NCBI GenBank assembly: GCA_030762895.1
Contig: CM061068.1
Location: 156,756,811 to 156,820,810, forward strand
Origin: Sophora flavescens
Taxonomy: Eukaryota; Streptophyta; Magnoliopsida; Fabales; Fabaceae
DNA length: 64,000 nt
Reading direction: 5' to 3'
A program made the position numbers and the translations under genes. This document shows positions 41,370-52,700 of this stretch, piece by piece. Every line of letters begins with the position of its first letter. Positions within the stretch are counted from its first letter, which is position 1. The notes under the pieces are model-generated. The model was not told the DNA's origin. It was given only the letters and a program-made list of their open reading frames with translations, and did no database searches.

Positions 41370-43963
41370 TGTAACACCCCGTTTTTTCGTTAAGTGCGGT
41401 TTGTTTGTTTGTTTGATTGTTTAAGCCTTAGGACTTAGCTTAGAGTTGTTGTTGAGGGCTAAGTGGGATTTATAGGCTTAATATCCCTTTCTGGTACATG
41501 ATCACGGTCGTGCTCATGTCAAGCACGCCCGTGCTCAATGCTGTGCCTTGAGACCGTTTGGATCACAAGCACGGTCGTGCTTAATAGGAAGCACGACCGT
41601 GCAAGGGATTGGTATCACAAAGACGTTGAGGTAAGCGCGCCCGTGCTTAGTAGGGTGCACGGCCGTGCTTAGGTCTGCAGCCTATAAAAGTGGCACAGAA
41701 ATCGAGGGTCACATTTTAAACCTTATTTTTGACCAAGCAGAAACCCTAGTGCGGCTACAAACCCTTTCTTCCCTAATTTCTCTAAACCCATTGCATTGTT
41801 GGAGCTTTAGAGACTCTTGGGAACATCTAGTTCATCTGTGTTGATCCCTTTAGGTAACAGTTCCTATCCTTAGTGTTTCCTTTTCTATTATTTTGGATTT
41901 GGGAACTAATTGGTTAACCCTTTCTGTTGATGAAGGCTTGGAAAGCTAACTGAGCTGCTCGAGGAACACGTGGTTTACCGGTTGTGTTGTCACTATCAGT
42001 TTCTTCATACCAGGTATGGGGATAAGGATAGTGTAATCATTTGGCTAGGGGGTAACGTAAGATGAGGGGTTCCCATAGCCCCGTTGTTATTAACTTTTGC
42101 CAATGCCATCAATATTTGATTGCATGTTCATTTGGGTTACTTACTATTATTGTTTGGTTGATTATGAGTATGCCTGTCATAAGTGCCTATTGTTTATAAT
42201 TACTCTGTTGTATGCCAAATTGGTTAATCTATTTATGACATGATTATTAATTGGGTTGCTATGAATACTTATGTTATGAATGACATGAATATTTTTGTTA
42301 TGATGTTGATTATGTTGATTGACTGAATGATTGTTGAATGATAATGTTGGTTTGTTAATAAGACCCTAACTGGCTAAAATATCACTCTTAATTAACATAA
42401 CGGTTAAGGGAATAATTCCCCTAACATGTTCATAAAGTATGAATTAATAGTGAGATGTGAGGTTTACACCAAATGGTTTAGTTAAGGACCATAGGATCTG
42501 ATTTGAGAGTATTAGGGAGTTTTGGCTCCAAGAACATAAGTTGAATCTGCCCAGAACAACACGACCAGCTCCAGGAGCACGACCGTGCTGAACAGGGAGC
42601 ACGCCCGTGCTCCCAGTTTGAATCTGGAAGATGGCCGCGCTTTAAGAACGACCATGCAGAACAGGAGCATGACCGCGCACCAAGCACGGTCATGCATAAA
42701 GGGAAGCACGACTGTGCTTCACTTAAATGGAAGCACGCCCGTGCATAGGGTTAGCACGCCCTTGCTCCCCCTGCAGTGTAGAATCTGAAATTTAAGGTTA
42801 AAGGGGAGTTTCACCCCATATGTCCGTAATAATATGATAATACACCATTTGGACAAATACAATTAGATAACATAATTAAAGACTCATTACGACGAAAAGA
42901 GAATAATATGCTGGTTAAGCCGGTGCCAAATGGGTTGCCGCACATTGATAGGCTTTGGTGCTTTTTGGCCAAAGTGGCCTCGATGCTTTTTGGTCGAGGT
43001 GTTGATAAGTTGAACCTTGGTGCTTTTTGGCCAAGGGGGCCTTGACTCTTAAGGGCCAGGGTGTTGATATTGATGTTGGAGGTAAGTCTTGGGTGCTTAT
43101 TGACCCAAGCAAAGGAGGTGGTTGCCTTGTTTGTTGTTGTGTTCATGCATCACGCATTGAAGTTGTTAGAGGGGGAAGATCAACATAGGGGAGATCGTCC
43201 TAGAGTACGGTGATCTGGCCGTCTGTGGGTGGTTTACCCAAGGTTTGGTGAACCGTGCGCCCCCGTGGTGGTGCATCCTAGGTATGGTGTGTCGGCTATC
43301 CAAGGGGTTTACCCATGGTTTGGTGGATTGTCGGCGTTGGTGATTTTTTACCAATGTGGATATGTAACTCTGAAGTTACCTTCCTAAGATAGTTTGGATC
43401 CACATGCATAATGGAGTGGCGGAATAGTGTTGCACCGCATAGCATACGTTGATTGTTTAATGCGTTGATATAATTATATGTTGTTGCTAAATGCTATATG
43501 ATGATAAATGCTATGTATATGATGTATGTTAATCTTGCTTACTACTTCCATGCCATTGTGTTTATATGTTTTCTTACTCCCCGTTTCTCTTTCCTGTTAT
43601 TGGCATGTATCTCTTTGTGCATAGGACGGCGAGAAGCTAGTGGAGGAGTGACTCTGAGGAGCCGTGACTCTAGTTAGGATGCTTAGTTTTACAGTTGTTA
43701 GTTGTTTTAGTTTCAATTTGTTTTCCGTGATTGTATCTGGATTTGGTATATCAGCTCTGTATGTGACATCGGGGTTGGGTTATGTTTATGCTTTGTTTAT
43801 GTTTTATTTCTTTGAAAACTTATTATGTTTTTCCGCGTTGTTGAGATGTTATAATGTGGTACCTTTTTACCCAGTTTTTATTTTAATTAAATAAATGCAT
43901 GTTTTTATATTACCTCTTTCAAGTAAATGTTTTATATTAATATGCGGGGTAGAGGGTGTCACA
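41370..43963 (+). mobile_element. S2: solo LTR (2594 bp) of a Gypsy B relative, inside LINE ORF1
   Basis: TGTAACACCCCG...GGGTGTCACA with no internal region. Flanks are GATAT (41365-41369) and GAGAT (43964-43968), a 5-bp duplication with one mismatch. Its second half matches the Gypsy B LTR (for example TACCAGGTATGGGGA and GGTTAA(A/G)CCGGTGCC blocks). It carries GCACG-CGTGC dyads in two places (about 41500-41668 and 42560-42765) and TATAAAAG at 41683-41690. Confidence 0.88.
41683..41690 (+). promoter_or_regulatory. Putative TATA box of S2
   Basis: TATAAAAG, 15 bp after the last GCACGGCCGTGC dyad. Confidence 0.65.
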
Positions 43964-44306
43964 GAGATTGTTTATGATGAAACTGAAGCCGAGCTTTATG
44001 ACAAAAATCTTGACGATCAAGATGTGGAGGAGTTTGTTCCAGAGTCTCCAATTAATGTTGTGGCTTAGGCTTCTGACAAGGAGGTCTTGAGTAACCGGTT
44101 ACCACATCTAAATGTATCCAACCAGACTAAAAAAAAGATTTAGCTATTGTTGGCAAGTTCTGGAACTTAAATGTTGAACAGGAAACTGCTGATGATATTG
44201 CAGCATACATGCATAATATTGATGGACAGGTTCAGCCTGAGGGCAATGCTTCTATGTATGTGGGAAGAGCTACTAGGTCCAAATCAGGCCTTTCAAAGGT
44301 TTCTTA

Positions 44307-47300
44307 ATGAAAGTACTTTTTTGAAATGCTAGAGGTCTAGCTAACCAAGATACATGGTTAGTCTTGAAAAACATGATCCTAAATCACAAGCCTGAATTCA
44401 TATTTATTGCTGAACCTTGGACTGAGCTAGATAACTTTCCTGCTAGTTTTTTGTATAAGTTACAGCTTAAGGTGTTTGCTATAAATGATGGGGGCCCGTT
44501 GTCTCCAAACATGTGGTGTATTTGTAATAGGAGTCTATACCCTATAATGATTTCTTCTTCCTCTCAACAAGTAACGTTTTCTGTTATGAAAGATAATCTC
44601 CCTCTCAATTTCTGTCATATATGCTGCCACATCATACACTGCTAGAAGATCTTTATGGCAGGAGTTATTCATGTTAAAACAGTCTTTAGTTGGTCCTTGG
44701 TGTTGTTTAGGAGACTTTAATGCTGTAATTGGTGCTCATGAGCATAGAGGCAGAAGACTTCCTCCTAGAATTGCTTGTGAAGAGTTCAAATCCCCTGGTC
44801 TAATTCCTGTGACTTAATTCATCTACCAACCATTGGGGCTGCTTATACTTGGTCAAATAAAAGAAGGGAATCTTTTAGCACAGAAAGGAGACTGGATAGA
44901 GCCATATGCAATGAGGATTGGCTCTCTTTTTGGGATAGTTCCACTTGCTGCACCCTTCCTAGAAGCAGCTCGGATCACCATCCTTATTCTGCTTAAGTTG
45001 CAGCAGAATTCTACATCTTTTAGTTCTTCTTTCAAATTCCTAAAGATGTGATCTACTCATAAGGACTGTTATAAGGTTATTGCAGGTACTTGGAAATTGG
45101 AAGAGCCTGGCTTTCCCATGTTCACTCTTTCTCAGAAGCTAAAAAAACTGAAACAAGTTCTAAAGTCTTGGAACAAAGAAGTTTTTGGTGATGTAAATAA
45201 ACAGGTTGATAGTGCTTTGCAAAACCTTCAGATTGTGCAGGATTCAATGAATAGAGATGTCTGCTCTGATGATTTGTTACCTCAAGAACAAATTACTCAA
45301 TCTGACCTGAATAAGGCACTTCACTCTCAAGAGCTGTTTTGGATGGAGAAGGCTAGAGTTGATTGGCACATAAATGGGGATAGGAATACAACCTATTTCT
45401 ATAAATTGACTAAAATCATAAATGCTTCCAAGAGAATCACTATGCTGAAGAATGGAGAGGATTTCCTTGAGGACCAAGAGGAAATTAAATCTCACATAGT
45501 TATTATCAAGACCTGTTTGCCTCCAATAACTCTTGCTTGGATGATGGTTTAATTGAACAGGTAGTTAGGCAGGAGGTTTCTGTTCAAGATATCAAAGTCC
45601 TAGTTACCCTGCCTTCAAGGGAAGAAGTTAAGAATGCAGTTTTTGGAATGAATGTCAATGGTGCTCCTGGGCCAGATGGGTTTGGGGGCTTCTTTTATCA
45701 ACACTATTGGGATATTGTAGGGGAGGATATTTTTCTTTCTGTGGAACAATTCTTCAAGCAAGGTTGGCTTCCTCCTAACTTGAATTCAAACACAGTGGTT
45801 CTAATTCCAAAGTCCTCTAATGCTTATACAATCAGTCAATATAACCAATTGCTCTTGCAAATTATCAATTTAAGATCATCACAAAGATCTTAGCTGACAG
45901 ATTAGCCAGCATTGCTACAAAGATTATTTCCCAAAACCAAAGAGGATTTGTTAGAGGTAGACAAATCACCGACTGTATTTGTTTTACCTCTGAAGTTGTG
46001 AACTTGTTAGACAAAAGGTGTTTTGGTGGGAATGTCGCATCGAAAATAGATATCAGGAAAGCATTTGATACTATGGACTGGAATTTTATGCTTAGAACTC
46101 TTCATGCCTTTGGTTTTGATCCTTTGTTCTGTAAATGGATTAAAGTTATTCTGCACTCAGCTAAAGTTTCTATTTTGGTAAATGGCCACAATGTTGGGTT
46201 TTTTTCCTTGCAAGATATGGGTGAGACAGGGTGATCCCCTGTTCCCTCTCATTTTCTGTATTGCAGAGGATGTATTAATTAGAGCAATCACTAATTTGGT
46301 CTCTCAAGGAAATTCAAGCCAATGACTAGTCCTAGAGGATATACAGTCCCAACTCATGTGATGTATGCTGATGACCTTCTAGTTTTCTGCAAAGGAACTA
46401 AAACAAATGTCAAAAACCTAATGGATGTTTTCAATAGGTATAGTGCAGCTTCTGGACAACTTACAAATAAGGAGGAGTCCAAAATTTTCAATGGCTCAGT
46501 TCTAGCTAGCAGATTGGCTAGTATAGTGAGTATGATTGGTTTTGGCACTGGTCACCTGCCCTTTATTTACTTAGGTGTTCCTCTATTTAAAAGGAAGCCT
46601 AGAAAGATTTACCTTCAACCTATTGCAGACAAAATCAAGACCAAATTGGCTTCTTGGAAAGGTGCCCCTCTGTCAGCTATGGGAAGGGTGAAGCTGGTCC
46701 AGTCTGTTATTCTTAGCATGTTACTTCATTCCTTCCCTGTCTATGTTTGGCCTGTTTCTCTTATAAAATTGGTGGAACAATGGTTGAGAAAATTCATTTG
46801 GTCAGGTGATGTCTTGATTAAAAAGTTGGTGACAGTTCCCTGGTCCACAGTTTGCTCTCCTAAAGAATTTGGGGGATTAGGACTAAGATCTATTGTTGGA
46901 ATCAATAAGGCTTCTCTCATCAAACTCAGCTGGGAGTTACTCTCTTCTGATTGCCAATGGGCTAAGATTCTAAGGGCAAGAGTGTGCCATAAGAACATGT
47001 TTATATGTCAGTATATCTCCTCCTCAATTTGGTTTGGTCTGAAAAAATTCATAGACCTTGTCATTAACAACTGTGAATGGATCATTGGAAATGGTTGTTT
47101 AGTGAAATTCTGGACTGATAAGTAGCTTTCTAGGACTATAGTGGATTTTCTGGAAATATCTCATAGCTTTCATCACTTACTGCACTCAACGGTTAGTGAT
47201 TTTATTGTTGATGGCAAGATTGCCACCCCTGACTTTGTCCTCCAAAAATCTGATGGTCTGGCTGATGAGATTAGACAGTATGCTATCCCCAATGTTCAAT

Positions 47301-48432
47301 TTCCTGATGAATTAGTTTGGTGCCCATCTGATTCGGGTAGACTGTCTCTAAAGGATGCCTATGGTATGCTGCAGCAGCAAGGTAATCAAGTTCCATGGTT
47401 GAAAATAATTTGGTGCAAGGCCGCCCCTCCATTAAGGTCCTTCCAAATTTGGAAAATTTTTCATCATAAATTGCCAACTGATGGTATGCTCAGAAGCAGA
47501 GGTTGCTGTGTGGTTTCCTATTGCTGTTTGTGTTGCTCTGATTATGAAAAAAATAGATCACCTCTTCTTCCATTGCAATTTTGCTACTAAGCTTTGGAAT
47601 TGGCTTGGTTCTTGTTTAAATTGCAAAATTGATCACAGCTCCATCCAATCCATTTCTTTAATCTATCAGAATTCTTGGAGCCCTTAGGTGAATGATATTG
47701 TTCTATCTGTTGTGGCTAATGTGCTATGGTTAATTTGGTTCATTAAAGATAAATCCAGGTTTGAGGATAGGCTAATCTCTTCCAATGCAGCTATCAAGAT
47801 GGCTAAATCTTTCATATCCTTGACTGGGAATTCATCAATTGGTTACGGTTTCCCTAATGCTTCTGATTCCAGGATTGTGCATGCTTTTTGTTTCTGGAAT
47901 CTTAGGAAAAGCTCCACTCATCATTGAAGTAAAATGGAAAGCTCCTAGCTACAACTGGTTGAAATACAACACAGATGACTCATCCAAAGGTAATCGAGGA
48001 GAAGTAGCTTGTGGTGGAATTTTTAGAGATGGTTCGACTGTTGTGGTTGGATGCTTTACTCAGAACTTGGGAATTTCAAAAGCCTTCCATGCTGAAATCA
48101 TGGGTGCTATATTGGCTATTGAGACAGCTTATAGGAAAGATTGGAGCCGGATTTGGTTGGAAAGTGATTCTACTTCAGTCATTGCTACTCTCTCAAATCC
48201 TAGTTTAGTTCCTTGGTGTCTAAGGAATAGATGGTTAAATACCTTAGATTTAACTAAGAAATTTAATTTTGTTTACTCTCATGTATTTAGAGAGGGCAAT
48301 TCTTGTGCGGATTTGTTAGTCAACTATGGATCTAGCATTGTCGGATTTTGTTGGTGGAATTATATTCCCCCTTTTATTAAGGAAGAATTCTTTAGGAATA
48401 GATTTGGTTTACGTAACTATAGGTTTAGATAA
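44307..48432 (+). pseudogene. LINE ORF2: endonuclease, reverse transcriptase, RNase H (broken)
   Basis: The ATG at 44307 shares its A with the ORF1 stop (TAATG). An APE-type endonuclease follows with NARGL, FIFIAEPWTE and GDFNAVIGAHEHRG (about 44709). RT has GAPGPDGFGGFFYQ, LADRLA, NQRGFVRGRQITD, KIDIRKAFDTMDW and catalytic YADDLL (46364-46381). A zinc-binding RT-associated region lies around 47400-47570. RNase H has NTDDSSKGNRG, GGIFRDG, AEIMGAILAIE, ESDS and FREGNSCADLL. Lesions: TGA at 44322-44324 (Trp expected), stops near 44643 and 44816, and frameshifts near 45540, 45890, 46230, 47125, 47480 and 47840. The enzyme copied element RNA at the target site; this copy is inactive. Confidence 0.92.
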
Positions 48433-48610
48433 TTCTTCTATGGGTTAGGACAATGTCCCCCATGCTCTTTTTGTATTATTTTATTTTATTTTCTTTATTA
48501 ATATTATCTTGGTATGCTGCAACTGAATGATAATGCTTGAGGTGCCAACCTAGCTGGAATGTCTTGCATTATAATGATGCCTTTGCATACCAATTTTTGC
48601 TTAAAAAAAT
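48433..48610 (+). other. LINE 3' untranslated region and A-rich end
   Basis: A short T-rich then mixed region ending TTTTTGCTTAAAAAAAT, immediately followed by the 13-bp target duplication. No gene. Confidence 0.8.
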
Positions 48611-48629
48611 ATTGGGGTGTCTCATTTGG

Positions 48630-48641
48630 TGGTATCAGTGC
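48630..48641 (+). promoter_or_regulatory. Gypsy C primer binding site, tRNA-iMet-like
   Basis: TGGTATCAGTGC, one mismatch from the iMet complement, five bases past the LTR end at 48624. Confidence 0.8.
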
Positions 48642-48844
48642 AGTTTGATTTTGATTGGACTGTGAGGTTAGGGTGTACTAGCCATTTTAGTTGGATCCTC
48701 ATAGGAGACTAATTATGTTTAGAAGTTGGGTATTGAGTCCGTACACGATAGTTAACATTTGTATGACATATAGTATTTATATATCTATTTTATGTAATAT
48801 TATATGTCATATAAATGTGAGCTAATGATTTCTTTTACGGGATC

Positions 48845-49990
48845 ATGGCTCGTGGTAGAGGTGGCGGTAGTACCACAGATAGAGTTGTTGGAGACGACAA
48901 CGGAGAGGCTTATCATACTGGTGGCGGAGGAGAGTCATCTGAGACCCTCCAGATCATCAGAGAGTTTGCCACGTCTACCCAACAGAATGCTCAAATGCTC
49001 CAGATGACCAGGGAGCAGTAGGAGAAGCAGAACCAGAGGAGAGTGGAGGAGACCGAGGATGCAGACATGTCAAATTTCCTAAAAGGCAGGCCACCACATT
49101 TTAGAGGTGACTATGACCCTGAGAGAAAAGAGTGGTGGATTCAGGAATTGGAGAAGATCTTCTCAGTGACGCACTGCAGAGAGGACAAGAAGGTGACGTA
49201 TGCTTCGTTCATGCTGATAGGCGGAGCAGAGGCATGTTGTAGAGGGAAGAGGAGACTGCTTGAGGCAGAGAGCAGGATCATTACACGGGAGGTTTTTAGA
49301 GAGTGCTTCCTGAGAAGTACTTTCCGCAGTTGGTTCGACGCGAGAAGGAGTGGGAGTTCATGAGCTTGAGGCTGGGTTGTATAGCTGTTGGAGACTACTC
49401 TGCTAGGTTCGAGTCTTTGTTACAGTTCTCCGAGTTTTATCAGAGGTTTCCAGATGATGATTGGGTTTGTAGGTGCTTCGAGGAGGTGTTATGCCATGAG
49501 TTATAGAGGGCAATGGTACCGCTAGATATCCACAGCTTGCTAGAGCTAGTGGAGAGATGTAGTGCCATTGAGAGTATTGATCAGAGAAGAGATGACCAGT
49601 AGCAGTAGCAAAGGAGTTGAGGTCCGATCAGATCCAATGCTCAGAGGGGAAGAGTCAGTAGTGGTTCCTAGTGGTGCCAGGGACCTTATACCAGACCTAT
49701 GCAGACTGTTCAGATATTTGCACCATTACTAGCTAGTGGAGCGGGTCGGTTGCAACAGCAGCAGGGAGGCCCAATCTGTTTCAGATGCGGGGGACCGCAT
49801 TATCTTAGAGATTGCATGGAGAGACCTGGTTGCTTCGTTTGAGGTAAACCAGGTCATATGGCTCGCGATTATAGACATAGGGGAGCGCAATAGCCGATAG
49901 TTGATGGTAGAGAAGCTAGAGCAGGTAGAGGAGCAAAAGCTGGGAGAGGAACCCCAACATCAGGACAGCAGGTGGCTAGACCTCAAGCCA
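48845..49990 (+). pseudogene. Gypsy C gag (broken)
   Basis: Starts MARGRGGGSTTD at 48845, like the Arg/Gly-rich gag start of Gypsy A. The capsid part has FLKGRPPHFRGDYDPERKEWWIQELEKIF and VTYASFMLIGGAEACC; after a 1-base loss near 49310 it continues EKYFPQLVRREKEWEFMSLRLG. Zinc knuckles lie at about 49777-49870: CFRCGGPHYLRDC, then a damaged second one where CFVC reads CFV-stop. Stops: TAG at 49019-49021, further TAGs near 49501 and 49600-49610, and TGA near 49840. Confidence 0.88.
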
Positions 49991-50040
49991 CATAGAGAGT
50001 ATTTACCATGAGGGGATATGAGTCCTCTCAATCTACGGAT

Positions 50041-50610
50041 CTTATCCAAGGTATGTGTTTGATATCTGGTAGACTCTCGGCAGTGTTGTTTGACTCGGGC
50101 TACAGATTCTTTTATCTCGTATGAATGTGTGAATCATTTACAGTTACCTATAGCCTTACAGTATCCACTCCTACCGGTGATTCATTGACTACTGTGTCTA
50201 TCTGTTTGCGATGTCCTATAGTTGTTGAGAATACGACTTTTCTTGTAGACCTTGTTTGCTTACCTATGCAGCAGATAGACATGATTCATGGCATGGATTT
50301 GCTTTCGGCTAACCATGTAGCGTTGGACTGTGCTCGAAAGACCTTTTCTTTTTCAAAGCCTTCTAACTTGGTATCTACCAATGAAAGAATATCTATGAGG
50401 AGTAATGAGTCTCGACATTATGTGATGCTTTTCTAAGTGGAAGCTAAGGAGAATCCCGGTATAGATTCTTTGTCTGTCGTGAGAGAGTTTCTCGAGGTTT
50501 TCCCTCCAGATGTTCCAGGTTTGCCACCAGAGTGAGAGGTGGATTTCACCATAGATCTCATACTAGGGATAGGACCTATCTCTATAACACCTTATCGGAT
50601 TTCACCACTT
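50041..50610 (+). pseudogene. Gypsy C protease and linker to RT (broken)
   Basis: LISGRLSAVLFDSG gives the aspartic protease site, with a frameshift right after it. It continues TFLVDLVCLPMQQIDMIHGMDLLSANHVALDC and the linker to RT, VREFLEVFPPDVPGLPPE...DFTIDLI. Stops at 50434-50436 and near 50534. The MITE begins at 50611 within the codons before the RT domain. Confidence 0.85.
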
Positions 50611-51351
50611 GGGTGCGTTTGATACATATTAATACACAGGACAAATAGGACAACACAATACAACCCCTTGAGTCACATGATATCTTTTTATCCTATACAT
50701 CGTTTGATAGATAATGGACAACACAAGTAAAATAATATTAATTTTACTATGATACCCTTTGTAATATATTATTAATATATGTAAGTATTAGGAAATATAT
50801 AATATATTTTATTATATATAGTATATATGATAATATATTATTACTACCATGATAGTATTATATATATTATTAGTATATGTTATATATATAACATTTACGT
50901 CTTTGAAAAAATTCGAGAGAAAGAGAGGGAGGGAGAGGGAGGGAAAGAGAGGGGGAGAAGGAGAAGGAGAGAGGGAGAGGGAAAGAAGGAGAGGGTGGGG
51001 GAGAGAGGGGGGAGGGAGGGAGGGAGAGAGGGAGGGAGGGAGGGAGATGTAAGGATAATTTTGTCTTTTTTCATAGAGGGAGAGGGAGAGAGAGATGTAA
51101 GGATAATTTTGTATTTTTTGAGAGAGAGAGAGAGATAGAGAGAGATGTAAGGATAATTTTTTCTTTTTATGGTAGTCTATCCATAGGACAAAAATTTGTC
51201 CCATGATTTGGTGGGGGATAAAATTTTGGGTTTTTGTCCTGTCCCTGACCTCCTTTTTTGTCTAGTCCCCTGACCACTTTTCAAATCAAACAAGGGACAA
51301 AAATTTTTGTGCTGTCCAGTCCCCTGTATTTTTGGAAATCAAACGCACCCC
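50611..51351 (+). mobile_element. MITE, Tourist/PIF-Harbinger-like (741 bp)
   Basis: Perfect terminal inverted repeats GGGTGCGTTTGAT / ATCAAACGCACCC and a 3-bp duplication CTT (50608-50610 and 51352-51354). Removing it restores the SPLVLAELKKQL reading of the host RT linker. TIR type and 3-bp duplication fit Tourist-like MITEs, though TTA/TAA is the usual target. There is no transposase. The interior holds a GA-rich tract with three copies of a GAGATGTAAGGATAATTTT unit (about 51044-51160), so the open frames there are compositional. Confidence 0.88.
50910..51160. repeat. GA-rich low-complexity tract with three direct repeats
   Basis: Nearly pure purine on the plus strand (GGGAGAGGGA, GAGAGA), with the unit GATGTAAGGATAATTTT at about 51046, 51093 and 51144. 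Confidence 0.9.
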
Positions 51352-52387
51352 TTGTGTTGGCCGAGTTGAAGAAGCAGTTGGATGATATGTTGAAGAAAGA
51401 GTTTATCTGGTCGAGTGTTTCACCGTGGGGAGCACCAGTTTTGTTTGATAAGAAGAAGGATATGAGTGCTAGGCTTTGTGCGGATTACATGCAGTTGAAT
51501 AAGGTGACGATCAAGAACAAGTATTTGTTGCCTAGGATAGATGATCTAATGGATCATCTGAAGGGAGCAACAGTGTTTTTCAATATTGATATGAGGTCTG
51601 GGTATCACCAGATTAGAGTGAAGAAGGAATACATACCTAAGACAGTTTCCAGGATGAGCTATGGGCACAACAAGTATTTAGTTATGTCTTTCGGTGTGAC
51701 TAATGCTCCAGCAGTGTTTATGGACTACATGAACATGATCTTTAAGCCGTTCCTCGATAAGTTTCTTATTGTGTTTATAGACGACATTATCTATTCCCGT
51801 ACTTGGAAAGTGCATGAGGAGCATATGAGAGTTGTTTTGTAAGTGTTGAAGGATAGGCAGTTGTATGCAAAGTTATCTAAGTGTGAGTTTTGGATGGAAG
51901 AGGTACAGTTTCTAGGGCATATGATTAACAAGGAAGAGATATCAGTAGATCCAGCTAAAGTTGAGGCAGTGCTTAAATGGGAGAGACCTAAGGCAGTGAG
52001 TGAATGGAGGAGTTTTCTTGGACTAGCTGGATACTACCACAGGTTCATAGAGGGCTTCTCGAAAATTACGTTGACTATGAAGCAGTTGATGGGAAAGGGA
52101 ACAACTTTTGTGTGGACGGATGAGTGTGAGTATAGTTTTCAAGAGTTGAAGAGGAGGTTGACCACATCACCAGTGTTGACTTTACTAGATCTTTTAGGGC
52201 AATTTGACGTATATTATGATGCATCATACCAAGACTTGGGTTGTGTTCTGATGCAAGGGGAAAAGTTGTGGCTTATGCTTCCCGACAGTTGAGAATTGAT
52301 TAGAGGAACTATCCGACCCACGATCTGGAGTTGGCAGCTATAGTGTTCGAATTGAAGATCTGGCGACACTATCTCTATGGAGCTAGG
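51352..52387 (+). pseudogene. Gypsy C RT and RNase H start (truncated)
   Basis: RT with WGAPVLF, CADYMQLNKVTIKNKYLLPRIDDL, FGVTNAPAVFMDYMN and FIDDI (about 51773; one codon of the usual FIDDILIYS is missing). TAA at 51840-51842 falls where VLQVLKD is expected. Then LYAKLSKCEFWMEEVQFLGH, SFLGLAGYYHRFIEGFSKI and the connection to RNase H (YYDASYQDLGCVLMQ). A frameshift near 52265 precedes ...ELAAIVFELKIWRHYLYGAR, where a SIRE-like LTR starts at 52388. The rest of RNase H and the integrase lie beyond the nested elements, off-window. Confidence 0.9.
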
Positions 52388-52700
52388 TGTTAAGTCTCTA
52401 AAAATTCTGATATGCTTTTGCCCTAAGTTTTGATGAAAACTAAACATTTATCAATGATTTAATTGATCTTCATTTTAGTTGCTGACTTGTCTATTTAGTG
52501 TGCAGATTATTAAGTGAAGAATCATTTAACACCTGTCTGCCCTTAGACACTCTTAATCCTTCATGAAGATCACTTGTCTAATGAGTTAAAGTCAATATGT
52601 CTGCTGACTGGTTTATTGACTGTCTGCGTTGAAGATTCAACCTGTCTGGAAGAACTCTCACTTGTTTATGTTCCTTCAATAAGGAACACAAGGACAAAGG
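52388..52700 (+). repeat. SIRE-2: first 313 bp of a second SIRE-like LTR
   Basis: TGTTAAGTCTC... resembles the SIRE-1 LTR start (TGTTAAGACTAC), with a shared ATTAAGTG/TTTAGTGTGC(A/T)GATTAT block at a comparable position. It begins exactly where Gypsy C coding sequence stops and is cut at 52701 by Gypsy B. It is therefore probably the 5' LTR of an element continuing past the window. Confidence 0.7.

Larger units (their letters stand above)
39997..44307 (+). pseudogene. LINE ORF1 (DUF4283-like RNA-binding protein), interrupted by S2
   Basis: Reading from the ATG at 39997. The DUF4283-like domain spans roughly 40240-40640, with LRSKLLVLWSILGPWHIIYLGKGFFEF, ...LRMVSWKKDFNPYS and AQLWIRFFGIPKEYW. 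After a TAA at 40735-40737 the frame goes on with FARIDYERLPQFCSSC and a knuckle CX2CX4HX4C (CSSCQIIEHSLSIC). A low-complexity tail is cut at 41369 by S2 and resumes at 43964. A frameshift near 44068 is needed to reach the final VGRATRSKSGLSKVS ending TAA at 44305-44307. ORF1 proteins of this type bind element RNA. Inactive. Confidence 0.88.
39987..48610 (+). mobile_element. Plant L1-type LINE, near full length, with solo LTR S2 inside
   Basis: Flanked by a 13-bp duplication and ending in TTAAAAAAAT. It has ORF1 (DUF4283-like plus a zinc knuckle), ORF2 (endonuclease, RT, RNase H) and a short 3' UTR. Without S2 it is about 6.0 kb, close to the usual length of plant L1 elements, so it is nearly full length despite stops and frameshifts. 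Confidence 0.93.
37298..52387 (+). mobile_element. Gypsy C: Tekay/Del-like element hosting SIRE-1, LINE and MITE
   Basis: Plus-strand element with part of its 5' LTR (37298-39986 plus 48624), an iMet-like PBS at 48630-48641, gag from 48845, protease near 50041-50530 and RT/RNase H from 51352 to 52387. A second SIRE-like LTR cuts it there. Its LTR end GGTGTCTCA and gag/pol wording match Gypsy A, so the two are relatives. The LINE lies at the LTR/PBS border and the MITE at the protease-RT linker. Coding parts are broken. The assignment of 37298-39973 to this LTR is inferred from continuity up to the LTR end. Confidence 0.82.

Noticed and set aside
50812..51204. Ser/Leu/Pro-rich frame on the minus strand
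   Set aside because: It reads through the GA-rich low-complexity tract of the MITE.
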